The notes beneath the pieces were generated by a model, which did not search any database, had not been told where the DNA came from, and saw only the letters and a list, made by a program, of their open reading frames with translations. This document shows, piece after piece, positions 17,380 to 25,398 of a stretch of DNA of 64,000 nucleotides (positions are counted from its first letter, which is position 1; each line of letters begins with the position of its first letter). Origin of the DNA: Sphaerisporangium melleum (GTDB lineage Bacteria > Actinomycetota > Actinomycetes > Streptosporangiales > Streptosporangiaceae). The stretch spans positions 1,382 through 65,381 of the forward strand of contig NZ_BMNT01000007.1 in NCBI RefSeq assembly GCF_014646695.1. Direction: 5' to 3'. The translations under genes were made by a program, and so were the position numbers.

Positions 17380-18327
17380 ATGGAGCTGTTCCCGCAGGTC
17401 CCGCTGGGCGAATGGCAGGACACCAAGGAGACCCTGCACAGGTTCGCCCAGGTGGTGGGCAAGATCAGGCTGGCCTCCGGCGTACGCCGCAACCACTGGT
17501 GGAACGCCCCGTTCCATCTGACCGGGCGCGGCCTGACCACGCGCCCCATGGGGCTGGCCGACGGAAATCCGGTCTTCACCATCGACTTCGACCTCCTCGC
17601 CCACCGCCTGGAGATCACCAGGCTCGACGGCAAGCAGATCTCGTTCCGCCTGCCCGGGCACTCCGTGGCGTCCTTCTACCAGGAGACCATGCGCGCGCTG
17701 AGCGAGCTGGACATCCGGCTGCGCATCGACGTCCCCCACCCGTACGACCTGCCCGACTCGGGCCGGCCGTTCGCCGAGGACACCGAGCACGCGGCGTACG
17801 ACCCGGCGATGGTCATCCGCTACTGGCAGGTGCTCAGCCAGGTCAACCTGCTGCTGGAGGAGTTCGCCGCCGGCTTCTCCGGCAAGATCAGCCCGGTGCA
17901 CCACTTCTGGCACACCTTCGACATCGCCTGCACGAGGTTCTCCGGACGGCAGGTCGAGCAGTCGCCGGACGCCGACCCGGTGACCCGCGAGGCGTACTCG
18001 CAGGAGGTGATCAGCGCGGGCTTCTGGTTCGGCGACGAGACCTTCCCCGAACCGGCCTTCTACTCCTACACCGCGCCCGAACCCCCGGGCCTGGAGAACG
18101 AGCCCCTGCTCCCGCACACCGCGCAGTGGATCGAACAGCGGGGAGCCCACCTGGCCGTACTGCGGTACGGCGACGCCCGCGCGCAGACCGATCCGCGCAC
18201 CAGCGTGCTGTCCTTCTACGAGAGCGCCTACCGTGCCGGAGCGCGCCGCGCGGGCTGGGACATCAGCGGCCTCGCCTGCCCCGGCGGCATAACCGACCCC
18301 TTCCTGCGCGCCAGGCTGAGCCCTTGA
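17380..18327 (+). CDS. DUF5996 family protein
   Basis: A soluble protein of 315 residues beginning MELFPQVPLGEWQDTKETLH, the standard opening of DUF5996. Conserved aromatic and His-rich segments are visible: RRNHWWNAPFHLTGRGLTT and SPVHHFWHTFDIACTRFSGR. The conserved YSYTAPEPPG lies near residue 225. The family has no known activity. No signal peptide or membrane segment is seen. It is followed by 69 bp before the next gene, where GC content drops. Confidence 0.8.
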   Translation: MELFPQVPLGEWQDTKETLHRFAQVVGKIRLASGVRRNHWWNAPFHLTGRGLTTRPMGLADGNPVFTIDFDLLAHRLEITRLDGKQISFRLPGHSVASFYQETMRALSELDIRLRIDVPHPYDLPDSGRPFAEDTEHAAYDPAMVIRYWQVLSQVNLLLEEFAAGFSGKISPVHHFWHTFDIACTRFSGRQVEQSPDADPVTREAYSQEVISAGFWFGDETFPEPAFYSYTAPEPPGLENEPLLPHTAQWIEQRGAHLAVLRYGDARAQTDPRTSVLSFYESAYRAGARRAGWDISGLACPGGITDPFLRARLSP

Positions 18328-18396
18328 GTCTCAGCCACGCCTCCGGTCGTGACTGCGGAATGAAAGTAGGCGCTCCAATTTCGGCATGCGGAAAGA

Positions 18397-18747
18397 ATGT
18401 CGCCACTGCCCCCCCTGAGAGGTGCGAGGATCGCAGGAGCGCAGCTCAGAGCGCCTCGGACCCGTGGTTCGACTCACGGCGAGTGCTGCCCGGCATGCGG
18501 AAGATCCATATGTCCACGAGATGCGGACGGCCCCGAGCTGCTGGCCCAGAGTGACATCGAAGGAAAGAAGCGTTACGCGACGGATGGAAGCCGGGCTTTC
18601 TGCGCTCAGGAGCATGCCGAAGGCAGGTGGCATGGGTATCCGGTCGACTGGCATGAGGTGCCGCCACGCCTGGTCGCCAAGTGGGTGGCCGACGAAAAAG
18701 TCGACCGAAGGACGATCCAACGAGCGAGAAGGCGTCGTAACCGATGA
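18397..18747 (+). CDS. Cys-rich small protein coupled to ImmA/IrrE peptidase
   Basis: A 116-residue basic protein overlapping the next gene by 4 bp (ATGA), so the two are translationally coupled. It has a zinc-ribbon-like CCPACGRSIC (Cys30, 31, 34, 39) and a second Cys/His pair (Cys69, His73). The C-terminal block (GYPVDWHEVPPRLVAKWVAD, then a helix rich in Arg) looks like a small folded module seen in other uncharacterised proteins. The true start may lie downstream of 18397, because the first 25 residues look non-conserved and a tRNA T-arm-like sequence overlaps this part. Function is unknown. Coupling to a metallopeptidase suggests a substrate or partner role. Confidence 0.6.
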   Translation: MSPLPPLRGARIAGAQLRAPRTRGSTHGECCPACGRSICPRDADGPELLAQSDIEGKKRYATDGSRAFCAQEHAEGRWHGYPVDWHEVPPRLVAKWVADEKVDRRTIQRARRRRNR

Positions 18748-20342
18748 CCATCACCTGGGAAAGATTCGCAGGTAGCACCGACGGCTTCGCCGTTCGCCTG
18801 GCTTTCATAACCGACCCCGACGACGGAGCGGCGGCAAGCGCAGAAGAGTCTGCCTCGTGGGGCGCTCTGCAGATCTGGGTCAATGGACAGAACCTTTCCG
18901 CGCACATGAGCCAGGGAGAACAACTACAGAGTACACATTGGTACCTGCTTTCTGTCCTGGAGTGGCTGGCCGATCAGTGGAATCCTCTGTTCCACGAGGA
19001 GAAATTGCCGAACCGAAATGTCAACGAACCGGCGGCAACAGCCTTGATAATCACCCGCAACGCTCCTGTTCTCGCCGATGAGACAGATATCCTCGCCTGG
19101 GAAGAAGAGTGGCACGAGTGGCACGGACGGCACGCCTTGCGGGCTGCACGCGATGGCGGGCTTTTCCCCAACATAGCAATACGCCGTTTTCGCGACTTCA
19201 TCGAGATCAGCTGGGATGACGAGCCGTCGGCCGGTTCGCCTCACGGATTTCAGCACGGAGCGAGTCGCGGGGTCGCCTATCTTCATCCCGAGCAGGTGGC
19301 AGAACCGCTGTACGAGATCCTGCGATCCGCCGCCGGCCACCTTCTCGGCGGGCACCCGGGAAGCACCAGGCTCCAGCGGCTCCGGACACGAGTCGACTCG
19401 TTGCGCCTGCGAACGCAACACACTGCCAGGCTCGACTGGCTTGCCGGTCTGCGGATTCAGCCCTCTGTCGGAGTACGGCTCTCACTCGACCTACTGGAAG
19501 ACGACGGGCACAGCCGGTGGGACGAGATCGTCGCCTCGCTTGAGGCCACTGGCGACCCGGAAGCCGTCCACGAGGTCCTTGCCACCGAAGAGTCGACCCT
19601 GGTGATCTCCGATCCGTGCCATGCAGCTCTCCTGTTCAGTTCTCTCGCGCCCACGATAACCAGCGAGGACGTCCGGACATTGGCGTCTGTGCTGGTCAAG
19701 CAGTATTCCACGGACGTCGCAGCCATGAGTCTGGAGAAATTGAGCCGTCACACTTTTCCGGACCCTCACCTTCCCGACTGGGAACAAGGATATGAACTCG
19801 CAGAACGTGTCCACGAGGAGATCGGCATCGACCTGTCCGGCGGCTGGGTGGACATCGAAAGGCTGCTCAGGCGACTTGGCGTGGCCATAATCTCCCGGAA
19901 GTTGCAAGACCAGAACATACGGGCCTGCTCGATCGTCGGCCCTCGCCATCAGCCGACCGTGGTGCACAACGAATCTTCTCTCGCATTTTCCAATTACCGC
20001 GCGAAACGATTCAATCTGGCACATGAACTGTGCCATCTACTGTTCGACAGATCACGTGGACGGAAACTGGCCATTGCGAGTGGCCCCTGGGCGCCGAGAA
20101 GCATCGAGCGTCGTGCGAACGCTTTCGCCGCCATGTTTCTGATGCCATCAGCGCTTGTGCAACAGGCGATAGCAGATCAGCCCGATCCCGTCGACAGGCC
20201 GGAGGCCATTGCGGCGGTCGCAGCCCAGTTGCAGGTCAGTCGCCATGCCGCCATCGAGCATCTGTACAACTTGACCCTCATGAGCGACGCGACTCGCGAC
20301 GAACTCCTGGCACAAGCCCAGAGCTCTGACAACGCTCGCTGA
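18744..20342 (+). CDS. ImmA/IrrE-type zinc metallopeptidase with large N-terminal domain
   Basis: A 532-residue protein. The C-terminal third is an ImmA/IrrE domain with zinc motif His427-Glu428-x-x-His431 (NLAHELCHLLFD). A third ligand, Glu455, lies in SIERRANAFAAMFLMP. Such peptidases cleave a regulator or antitoxin, as ImmA does in ICEBs1 and IrrE in Deinococcus. The first 330 residues are unassigned; they are rich in Trp and acidic residues and may sense a signal. It is the second gene of a coupled pair ending at a strong terminator. GC is lower than in flanking genes, which suggests acquisition. The cleaved target is unknown, and no XRE repressor is adjacent. Confidence 0.75.
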   Translation: MTITWERFAGSTDGFAVRLAFITDPDDGAAASAEESASWGALQIWVNGQNLSAHMSQGEQLQSTHWYLLSVLEWLADQWNPLFHEEKLPNRNVNEPAATALIITRNAPVLADETDILAWEEEWHEWHGRHALRAARDGGLFPNIAIRRFRDFIEISWDDEPSAGSPHGFQHGASRGVAYLHPEQVAEPLYEILRSAAGHLLGGHPGSTRLQRLRTRVDSLRLRTQHTARLDWLAGLRIQPSVGVRLSLDLLEDDGHSRWDEIVASLEATGDPEAVHEVLATEESTLVISDPCHAALLFSSLAPTITSEDVRTLASVLVKQYSTDVAAMSLEKLSRHTFPDPHLPDWEQGYELAERVHEEIGIDLSGGWVDIERLLRRLGVAIISRKLQDQNIRACSIVGPRHQPTVVHNESSLAFSNYRAKRFNLAHELCHLLFDRSRGRKLAIASGPWAPRSIERRANAFAAMFLMPSALVQQAIADQPDPVDRPEAIAAVAAQLQVSRHAAIEHLYNLTLMSDATRDELLAQAQSSDNAR

Positions 20343-20389
20343 ACGCTTACCGCATCGAAATACTGCCGCGCCGGCACACAGAGACGAGA

Positions 20390-20428
20390 GGTGGGTGGGG
20401 ACGGCACTGCCTGCCGTCCCCACCCACC
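20390..20428. terminator. Very strong bidirectional terminator
   Basis: A perfect 17-bp stem (20390-20406 with 20412-20428, starting GGTGGGTGGGGACGGCA) and a 5-nt loop. It sits between the convergent ImmA/IrrE and phospholipase A2 genes and would stop transcription from both sides. Confidence 0.85.
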
Positions 20429-20442
20429 GTGGCGGCGGTCGG

Positions 20443-20964
20443 TCAGGCGCCGGTGTTCTGGGCGTTGCGCTCGGCGGTCTGGCGGATCTGCTCGATCTGG
20501 GCGTCGGAGACCTTGAGGGCGCCGAATTGCTTGACCGCCTGGTAGTAGGTCCAGGCGAGGCTGTTGCAGGTGCTCTTGGACACGCCCGAATACCCGGCGC
20601 AGACCTGCTGCATGTCGAAGTAGAACGCGTCGTCCACCCGTGACTTGTTCGTGGAGAAGAGGTTCACCGCCTTGTAGTTGCGGTACCCGAAGTCATGCCG
20701 GCGGCACGGCATTCTGAAGTCGTAGCCGAGCGGCTGGTCCGGGCTGCTGGAGCACAGATCGGTCGACCAGTCGAAGGCGTAGTCCGCCCAGGCGCCCTGG
20801 TTCTGCCAGGCCGAACGCCAGCTCGACGCGCTGCCTGAGGTGGGCTGGGTGAAACTCGAAAGTGCGGCGAGTTTTTGCTCCAGGGTCACCGCGTATGCGG
20901 GCAGCGTTAATCCGAGTATTGTGGCGAGGGAGAGAACGGCGGCCACGAGGGCTCTTCTGACCAT
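20443..20964 (-). CDS. Secreted prokaryotic phospholipase A2
   Basis: A 173-residue secreted enzyme that hydrolyses the sn-2 ester of phospholipids. Residues 1-25 form a signal peptide ([20 protein letters not shown] then PAYA). The catalytic His90-Asp91 pair lies in CRRHDFGYRNY. Cys71, Cys87, Cys122 and Cys133 would form the two disulfides seen in the Streptomyces violaceoruber enzyme. ATG at 20964 is chosen because the signal peptide starts there and GGAG lies upstream; a start at 21018 would add 18 unlikely residues. It is monocistronic. Confidence 0.9.
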   Translation of the reverse strand: MVRRALVAAVLSLATILGLTLPAYAVTLEQKLAALSSFTQPTSGSASSWRSAWQNQGAWADYAFDWSTDLCSSSPDQPLGYDFRMPCRRHDFGYRNYKAVNLFSTNKSRVDDAFYFDMQQVCAGYSGVSKSTCNSLAWTYYQAVKQFGALKVSDAQIEQIRQTAERNAQNTGA

Positions 20965-21199
20965 AGGGGGCTCCACCTTAGTCCGGGGTATGGCCGTTTC
21001 GGGGCGGTTGTCCGCCACTGCACAACAATGCGGGGAAACGTCGCCGGCCGCCGGGACAGATCTTCATCAAGATGCGCATCCGATTCAGCGGACAATCGCC
21101 CTTTACAAGTTGACCTGGTCCGGTAAGCTTGAGCTTCTATTTTCGCTTCCCCTGCGGCCTCTCCCTCGCGGTGATCTCCTGCTGTGGCAGGCTGGCCGG

Positions 21200-22348
21200 G
21201 TGGAGGAGAGCTGGGATGTGATCGTGGTGGGGGCCGGGCCCGCGGGAGCGGCGGCGGCGATCCGGGCGAAGCAACTGCGTCCACGGGCGCGGGTGCTGCT
21301 CACCGACAAGGCGGACTTCCCCCGCGACAAGGCGTGCGGGGACGGCATCGCGGCGCACGGCCGGGACGAGCTGGCCCTCCTCGGCGTCCCCGGCCTGATC
21401 GACGACCACCGGCCGGTGCGCAGGCTCGCGGTGGTCTCCCCTGGCGGCGCCCGGGTGGCCGCGACCGTCGCCCGGCCCAACCACGTCGTTCCGCGCATGG
21501 TCTTCGACGCACGCCTCGTGGCGGCCGCCCGCGCCCAGGGGGTCGAGGTACGCCGCCACCGCGTCCGGGAGCTCGCGGCGCAGAGTGGCCGCGTCCTGCT
21601 GGACGGCAGGCTCGACGCGGGGACGGTCGTCGCCGCCGACGGGGCGAACTCCGTGGTGCGACGGCTGATCGGGGTGCCGCCCACCCCGGCCCGGCACACC
21701 GCGATCGCCGTACGCGGCTACGCCGACGTGCCCGCCGATGACGACACGCAGTTCATCGCCATGCAGCGGGACGGCTGGCCCGCGTACGCCTGGTCGTTCC
21801 CCGTGGGGGACGGCACCGCGAACGTCGGCTTCGGGATGATGCTGCCCCGGCTGCACGCGACGGGCCGCCCCGGCCGCGAGGTGCTGCACGGACGGCTCGC
21901 CGAGTTGCTGCCGCATCTGCCCGCCCGGAACCTGCGCGCCCACCATCTGCCGCTGTCCCCCGGCCGTCCACGACCTGGAGCCGGACGGGTGCTGCTCGCC
22001 GGGGACGCCGCCGGCCTGGTCAATCCGCTGACCGGAGAGGGCATCTACTACGCGCTGCTCTCGGGGCGGCTGGCCGGCGAGGCCGCCGTGGAGGCGGCCG
22101 CGAATCCGCTGGCGGCCTATCGGCGCAAGCTGGCCCAAGCCCTGGGACGGCATCTGCGCACCACCGATCTGCTCTCCCGCGCGGCGCAGTCGCCCGGGTT
22201 CATCGACGCCGCGATCGCCACCGCCGCCCGCCGCAAAGAGGTCTTCGACCTGCTCGTGGAGGTGGGACTCGGCGCGGGCACCGTGCCCGCCCCGCTCGCC
22301 CTGGCGGTCGCCCGTCGCTGGCTGTGGAACGGCCTGCGGCGGCGGTGA
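21200..22348 (+). CDS. Geranylgeranyl-reductase family FAD oxidoreductase
   Basis: A 382-residue flavoprotein of the geranylgeranyl reductase/digeranylgeranylglycerophospholipid reductase family. The FAD motif GAGPAGAAAAI lies at residues 11-21. The family motif PRDKACGDGI follows, then VVAADGANSVVRR and the late FAD motif VLLAGDAAGLVNPLTGEGI. It would reduce isoprenoid double bonds (menaquinone side chain or a lipid), but the substrate is not shown. GTG at 21200 is chosen from the FAD motif; the Shine-Dalgarno sequence is weak. The longer open frame back to 20840 is non-coding by appearance. Confidence 0.85.
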   Translation: MEESWDVIVVGAGPAGAAAAIRAKQLRPRARVLLTDKADFPRDKACGDGIAAHGRDELALLGVPGLIDDHRPVRRLAVVSPGGARVAATVARPNHVVPRMVFDARLVAAARAQGVEVRRHRVRELAAQSGRVLLDGRLDAGTVVAADGANSVVRRLIGVPPTPARHTAIAVRGYADVPADDDTQFIAMQRDGWPAYAWSFPVGDGTANVGFGMMLPRLHATGRPGREVLHGRLAELLPHLPARNLRAHHLPLSPGRPRPGAGRVLLAGDAAGLVNPLTGEGIYYALLSGRLAGEAAVEAAANPLAAYRRKLAQALGRHLRTTDLLSRAAQSPGFIDAAIATAARRKEVFDLLVEVGLGAGTVPAPLALAVARRWLWNGLRRR

Positions 22349-22351
22349 CGG

Positions 22352-23314
22352 TCAGGGCACCTCGGCGAGGGTGAGCATGGACAGGGCCGACGGGCGCAGG
22401 GTGTCGGCGCGGTCCCACAAGGACGGGTCCACCGAGTCCCGCTGGCCGGCGTGCTCGACCACGGCCAGGCCGTGCTCCCCGAGCAGTGCGGCCATGTCGC
22501 CGGGGCCGAAGACCGACAGCCAGGGTTCGCCGCCCTCGGCGGCCACCGGCATGACCGCCGCCACGTACGCCTGGCCCGCCTCGTCGCGCAGTTCGGCCGG
22601 CAGCATGTGGTCCACGACGATGCGCGAGCCGGGTGCGAAGCCGCCGACCACGGCGAGGGTCTGGGCGACGGCCGGCCGGGTGAGGTACATCGTGACGCCG
22701 AGCCAGCTCACGAACGCGGGCCGCGCCGGGTCGAAGCCGGCCCGCACCAGGTGGCCGAGCAGCCCCCTGGCCGTGTCGTCCGGGAGCGGGCGGGCCCGGT
22801 CCTCCCCGGTCGTGCCCTCCGCACGCCCCGGGACGAGATCGCCGGTCCCGGTCGCCGCCGCGGCGGGGTTCTCGGACTCGAAGTCCACGGGGACGAAGGT
22901 CACGGTGTCCGGGACGGCGACGCCCGCGCGGGCGAGGGCCTGCCGTTTCCACTCCTGGGTGGCCGGATGGTCGACCTCGAACACCCGCAGGCCGCCGTCC
23001 CGGCCGGCGCGGTAGGCGTAGGAGTCGAGGCCGGCGCCGAGGATGACGTACTGGCCGGCGCCCTGCCGTGCGGCGTCGGCGAGGCGGTCCTCGGTGTAGC
23101 GGGCCCGGGTGACGGCCGCGGCGCGGACTCCGGACAGGACGAGATGCGCGCCGTGCAGGCGGTGGTAGTCGACGAGCTCGTCGGCATGCTCGCCGAGCAG
23201 CGCGTACGCGAGGGTGTCCGCGAAGATCACCGGGGGCCGGTCGACGATCAGATGCGCCGCGCGGGCGGCGGCCGCCATGAGGGCGGTACGGCTGGGTTCT
23301 CCGTTTTCTTTCAC
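22352..23314 (-). CDS. Class I SAM-dependent methyltransferase, TIGR00027 family
   Basis: A 320-residue protein of the leucine-carboxyl-methyltransferase-like TIGR00027 family, abundant in mycobacteria and other actinomycetes. RTALMAAAARAAHLIVDRPP is the family opening. The SAM loop is YVILGAGLDSYAYR, and VFEVDHPATQEWKR supplies the acidic ribose ligand. Substrates are unknown in most members. The start is GTG with weak initiation signals. It converges on the flavoprotein gene with only 3 bp between stops. The 219 bp upstream is notably AT-rich and holds a possible promoter. Confidence 0.88.
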   Translation of the reverse strand: MKENGEPSRTALMAAAARAAHLIVDRPPVIFADTLAYALLGEHADELVDYHRLHGAHLVLSGVRAAAVTRARYTEDRLADAARQGAGQYVILGAGLDSYAYRAGRDGGLRVFEVDHPATQEWKRQALARAGVAVPDTVTFVPVDFESENPAAAATGTGDLVPGRAEGTTGEDRARPLPDDTARGLLGHLVRAGFDPARPAFVSWLGVTMYLTRPAVAQTLAVVGGFAPGSRIVVDHMLPAELRDEAGQAYVAAVMPVAAEGGEPWLSVFGPGDMAALLGEHGLAVVEHAGQRDSVDPSLWDRADTLRPSALSMLTLAEVP

Positions 23315-23343
23315 GACCGGAGAGAATACCTATGGTTTTCGGC

Positions 23344-23372
23344 ATCATACCATGAAATGCCAATTAAAGCCA
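23344..23372 (-). promoter_or_regulatory. Possible promoter of the TIGR00027 methyltransferase gene
   Basis: On the minus strand TGGCTT and TATGAT are separated by 17 bp. The -10 is close to consensus and the -35 is weak. It lies about 30 bp before the GTG in an AT-rich stretch. Confidence 0.3.
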
Positions 23373-23533
23373 TATAATGCGCATTCCAATCGGGCCACGA
23401 TTCACATCCCACCGCAGGCCGGAGGGCCTGCCCGCAAGAGCGGCGAAACGCGCGTCCGAAACGTCGCGCCCCTTCGGCCTTTCCGGCGAATTCCCGGCGG
23501 CATGTGAAATGCCGCGCCCCAATACCGCCGCGG

Positions 23534-24484
23534 TCATGAGGCGGCGGCGGAGAGGCGTTCGCGCTGGGGAACGACGGTGTAGCGCGGGTCCTCGGCAGAG
23601 GCGACGCCGGCCGCGAAGACGCCGAGACGCAGACAGGCCGAGGCCGCGAGGAGCGCCGCGCCCGAGAGCGCGGCGATGGCACGAGGGCGGGGGGCACGGG
23701 CGGCGGCCAGAGCGCCGGCGGCGCCGAGCACGCCCAGGGTCTCCGCGGCGCGCAGCAGGCTGCCGGCCCGTCCGCGCTCGTAGGTCTCGGCGACCATGCC
23801 CATGCGGCGGCGCATCAACCGCCCGGCCGCCAGCTCCAGGACGGTGCCGAGGACGGCCGCGTGCCGCGCCGGAGCGTTCTCCGCCGCCGGAGCGGCCAGC
23901 AGGGCGGCGCCGGCCGCGCTGGCCATGGCCGACCCGGCGAACATGAACGGCATCTCCCGGTGGCCCCCGTGCCAGGCCGGCACCGCGGTGTCGCCGATGA
24001 GCACCGCCGTGTACGTGGCGACCGCCGGCCCGAGCAGCGCCGCGCCGTAGCAGGCGGCCCGCCCAGCGGCCGGGAACCTGCCGGTGAGGTCGGTCACCGC
24101 GCCGGCCCCGGCCAGCGGCCCGTACGCGGCCAGCAGCCAGGAGCCCATGTTCATCGGCGAGGTGGGCTTGAAGGTGCGCAGCATGTTGACGAAGCGCTCG
24201 GGGCGGCCGAGGTCGGCGATCAGCGCGGCGGCCGACAGCGAGATGCCGGTGAGCGCGGCCACCTTGCCGGCGCGCGCGAGCCGGGGACGGCCGGTCAGCT
24301 CGGCCCCGGCGGCGAGCACCGACGATGCGCCCGCCAGCCCGCCCAGGTACAGGTAGCCGCCGACGTACCGCTCGTGCCAGACCGGCGGCTTGACGACGTG
24401 CCGGTCGTAGTACGAGGCGAACCGCCGCCCGTCCTGCCCAGTGGTCCCGGCCGCCCGGTCGCCGGCGCTTTCGCGTGTGGTCAT
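23534..24484 (-). CDS. NrfD/PsrC-type membrane subunit of formate dehydrogenase
   Basis: A 316-residue membrane protein with about eight hydrophobic helices, of the NrfD/PsrC family that links iron-sulfur subunits to the quinone pool. The early segment YVGGYLYLGGLAGASSVLAA and the conserved LGRPERFVNMLRTFKPTSPM are typical. It is the third gene of the formate dehydrogenase operon, 19 bp after the iron-sulfur subunit. It would pass electrons from formate to menaquinone. Neither haem nor metal binding is expected in this family. AGAGGGAA precedes the ATG. Confidence 0.88.
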   Translation of the reverse strand: MTTRESAGDRAAGTTGQDGRRFASYYDRHVVKPPVWHERYVGGYLYLGGLAGASSVLAAGAELTGRPRLARAGKVAALTGISLSAAALIADLGRPERFVNMLRTFKPTSPMNMGSWLLAAYGPLAGAGAVTDLTGRFPAAGRAACYGAALLGPAVATYTAVLIGDTAVPAWHGGHREMPFMFAGSAMASAAGAALLAAPAAENAPARHAAVLGTVLELAAGRLMRRRMGMVAETYERGRAGSLLRAAETLGVLGAAGALAAARAPRPRAIAALSGAALLAASACLRLGVFAAGVASAEDPRYTVVPQRERLSAAAS

Positions 24485-24503
24485 TTCCGTTCCCTCTGAC
24501 TCG

Positions 24504-25370
24504 TCACCCGGCCCGCCGCGAACCGGCGAACGCGACGGCGATGCCGCAGACCAGCGTCACCGCGGCCACCGCGGCGTGCGCCCACATCGCGGGCAGGTCA
24601 CGGGTCGCGTCCCGGGGCGCCGGCGGCAGGCCGTACACCTCGGGCTCGTCCAGCAGCAGGAAGAACGCGCCGTTGCCCCGCACGCCGTCGGCGGGGTCGT
24701 TCCCGTACAGGCGGGCGTCCGGGACGCCGTCGCCGTGCAGGTCGGCCAGCCGGGCCTCGGCCCGTTCCAGCAGCTCGTCCAGCGGTCCGTACTGGATGGA
24801 CTCGGTGGGGCACGCCTTGGCGCAGGCCGGGATCAGCCCGTCCCCGATGCGGTCGTAGCACAGGGTGCACTTGAACACCCGGCCGTCGTCCTCGCGCTTG
24901 TCGATCACCCCGTACGGGCAGGCCGACACGCAGTAGCCGCAGCCGTTGCACACATCGTCCTGGACCACCACGGTGCCGAACTCGGTGCGGAACAGCGACC
25001 CGGTGGGGCAGACGTTCAGGCAGGCGGCGTCGGTGCAGTGTTTGCACACGTCCGAGGCCATCAGCCAGCGCAGGTCCTGCTGATCGCCCGCGGGACCGCC
25101 CGGCGCCCGGACGGGTTTGCGCTGCTCGATGAAGGCGACGTGCCGCCAGGTGGAGGCGGACAGCTGGGTGGTGTTGTCGAACGACATGCCGGTGAGCTCG
25201 AACGGCCCGTCGGCCGGCAGCCGGTTCCACTCCTTGCAGGCCACCTCGCACGCCTTGCACCCGATGCACACCGAGGTGTCGGTGAAGAACCCCATGCGGG
25301 GTGGATGCCGCGGATAGCCGGCCTCTTCCTGGACCTGCGGCGCGCGCGGCGCCATTTCGCCCGTCGTCAT
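24504..25370 (-). CDS. Formate dehydrogenase iron-sulfur subunit
   Basis: A 288-residue ferredoxin-like subunit with four 4Fe-4S clusters. The Cys groups are CIGCKACEVACKEW, the SDVCKHCTDAACLNVCPTG segment, CNGCGYCVSACPYG and CTLCYDRI...CAKACP. A single hydrophobic helix near the C terminus (MWAHAAVAAVTLVCGIAVAF) anchors it. It relays electrons from the molybdopterin subunit to the NrfD subunit. It lies 28 bp after the catalytic subunit gene, and the ATG has GGGGAGG. There is no export signal, so the complex probably faces the cytoplasm. Confidence 0.92.
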   Translation of the reverse strand: MTTGEMAPRAPQVQEEAGYPRHPPRMGFFTDTSVCIGCKACEVACKEWNRLPADGPFELTGMSFDNTTQLSASTWRHVAFIEQRKPVRAPGGPAGDQQDLRWLMASDVCKHCTDAACLNVCPTGSLFRTEFGTVVVQDDVCNGCGYCVSACPYGVIDKREDDGRVFKCTLCYDRIGDGLIPACAKACPTESIQYGPLDELLERAEARLADLHGDGVPDARLYGNDPADGVRGNGAFFLLLDEPEVYGLPPAPRDATRDLPAMWAHAAVAAVTLVCGIAVAFAGSRRAG

Positions 25371-25398
25371 CCGGGGCCTCCCCGCCGTTTCGTGGTCG

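Noticed and set aside
18440-18490. Intact tRNA gene
   Set aside because: A T-arm-like and a shortened D-arm-like sequence are present, but there is no anticodon arm or matching acceptor stem. It is kept only as a possible scar.
20840-21199. N-terminal extension of the geranylgeranyl-reductase-like protein
   Set aside because: The extra 120 residues run antisense through the phospholipase start and show no homology. The FAD motif sets the start at 21200.
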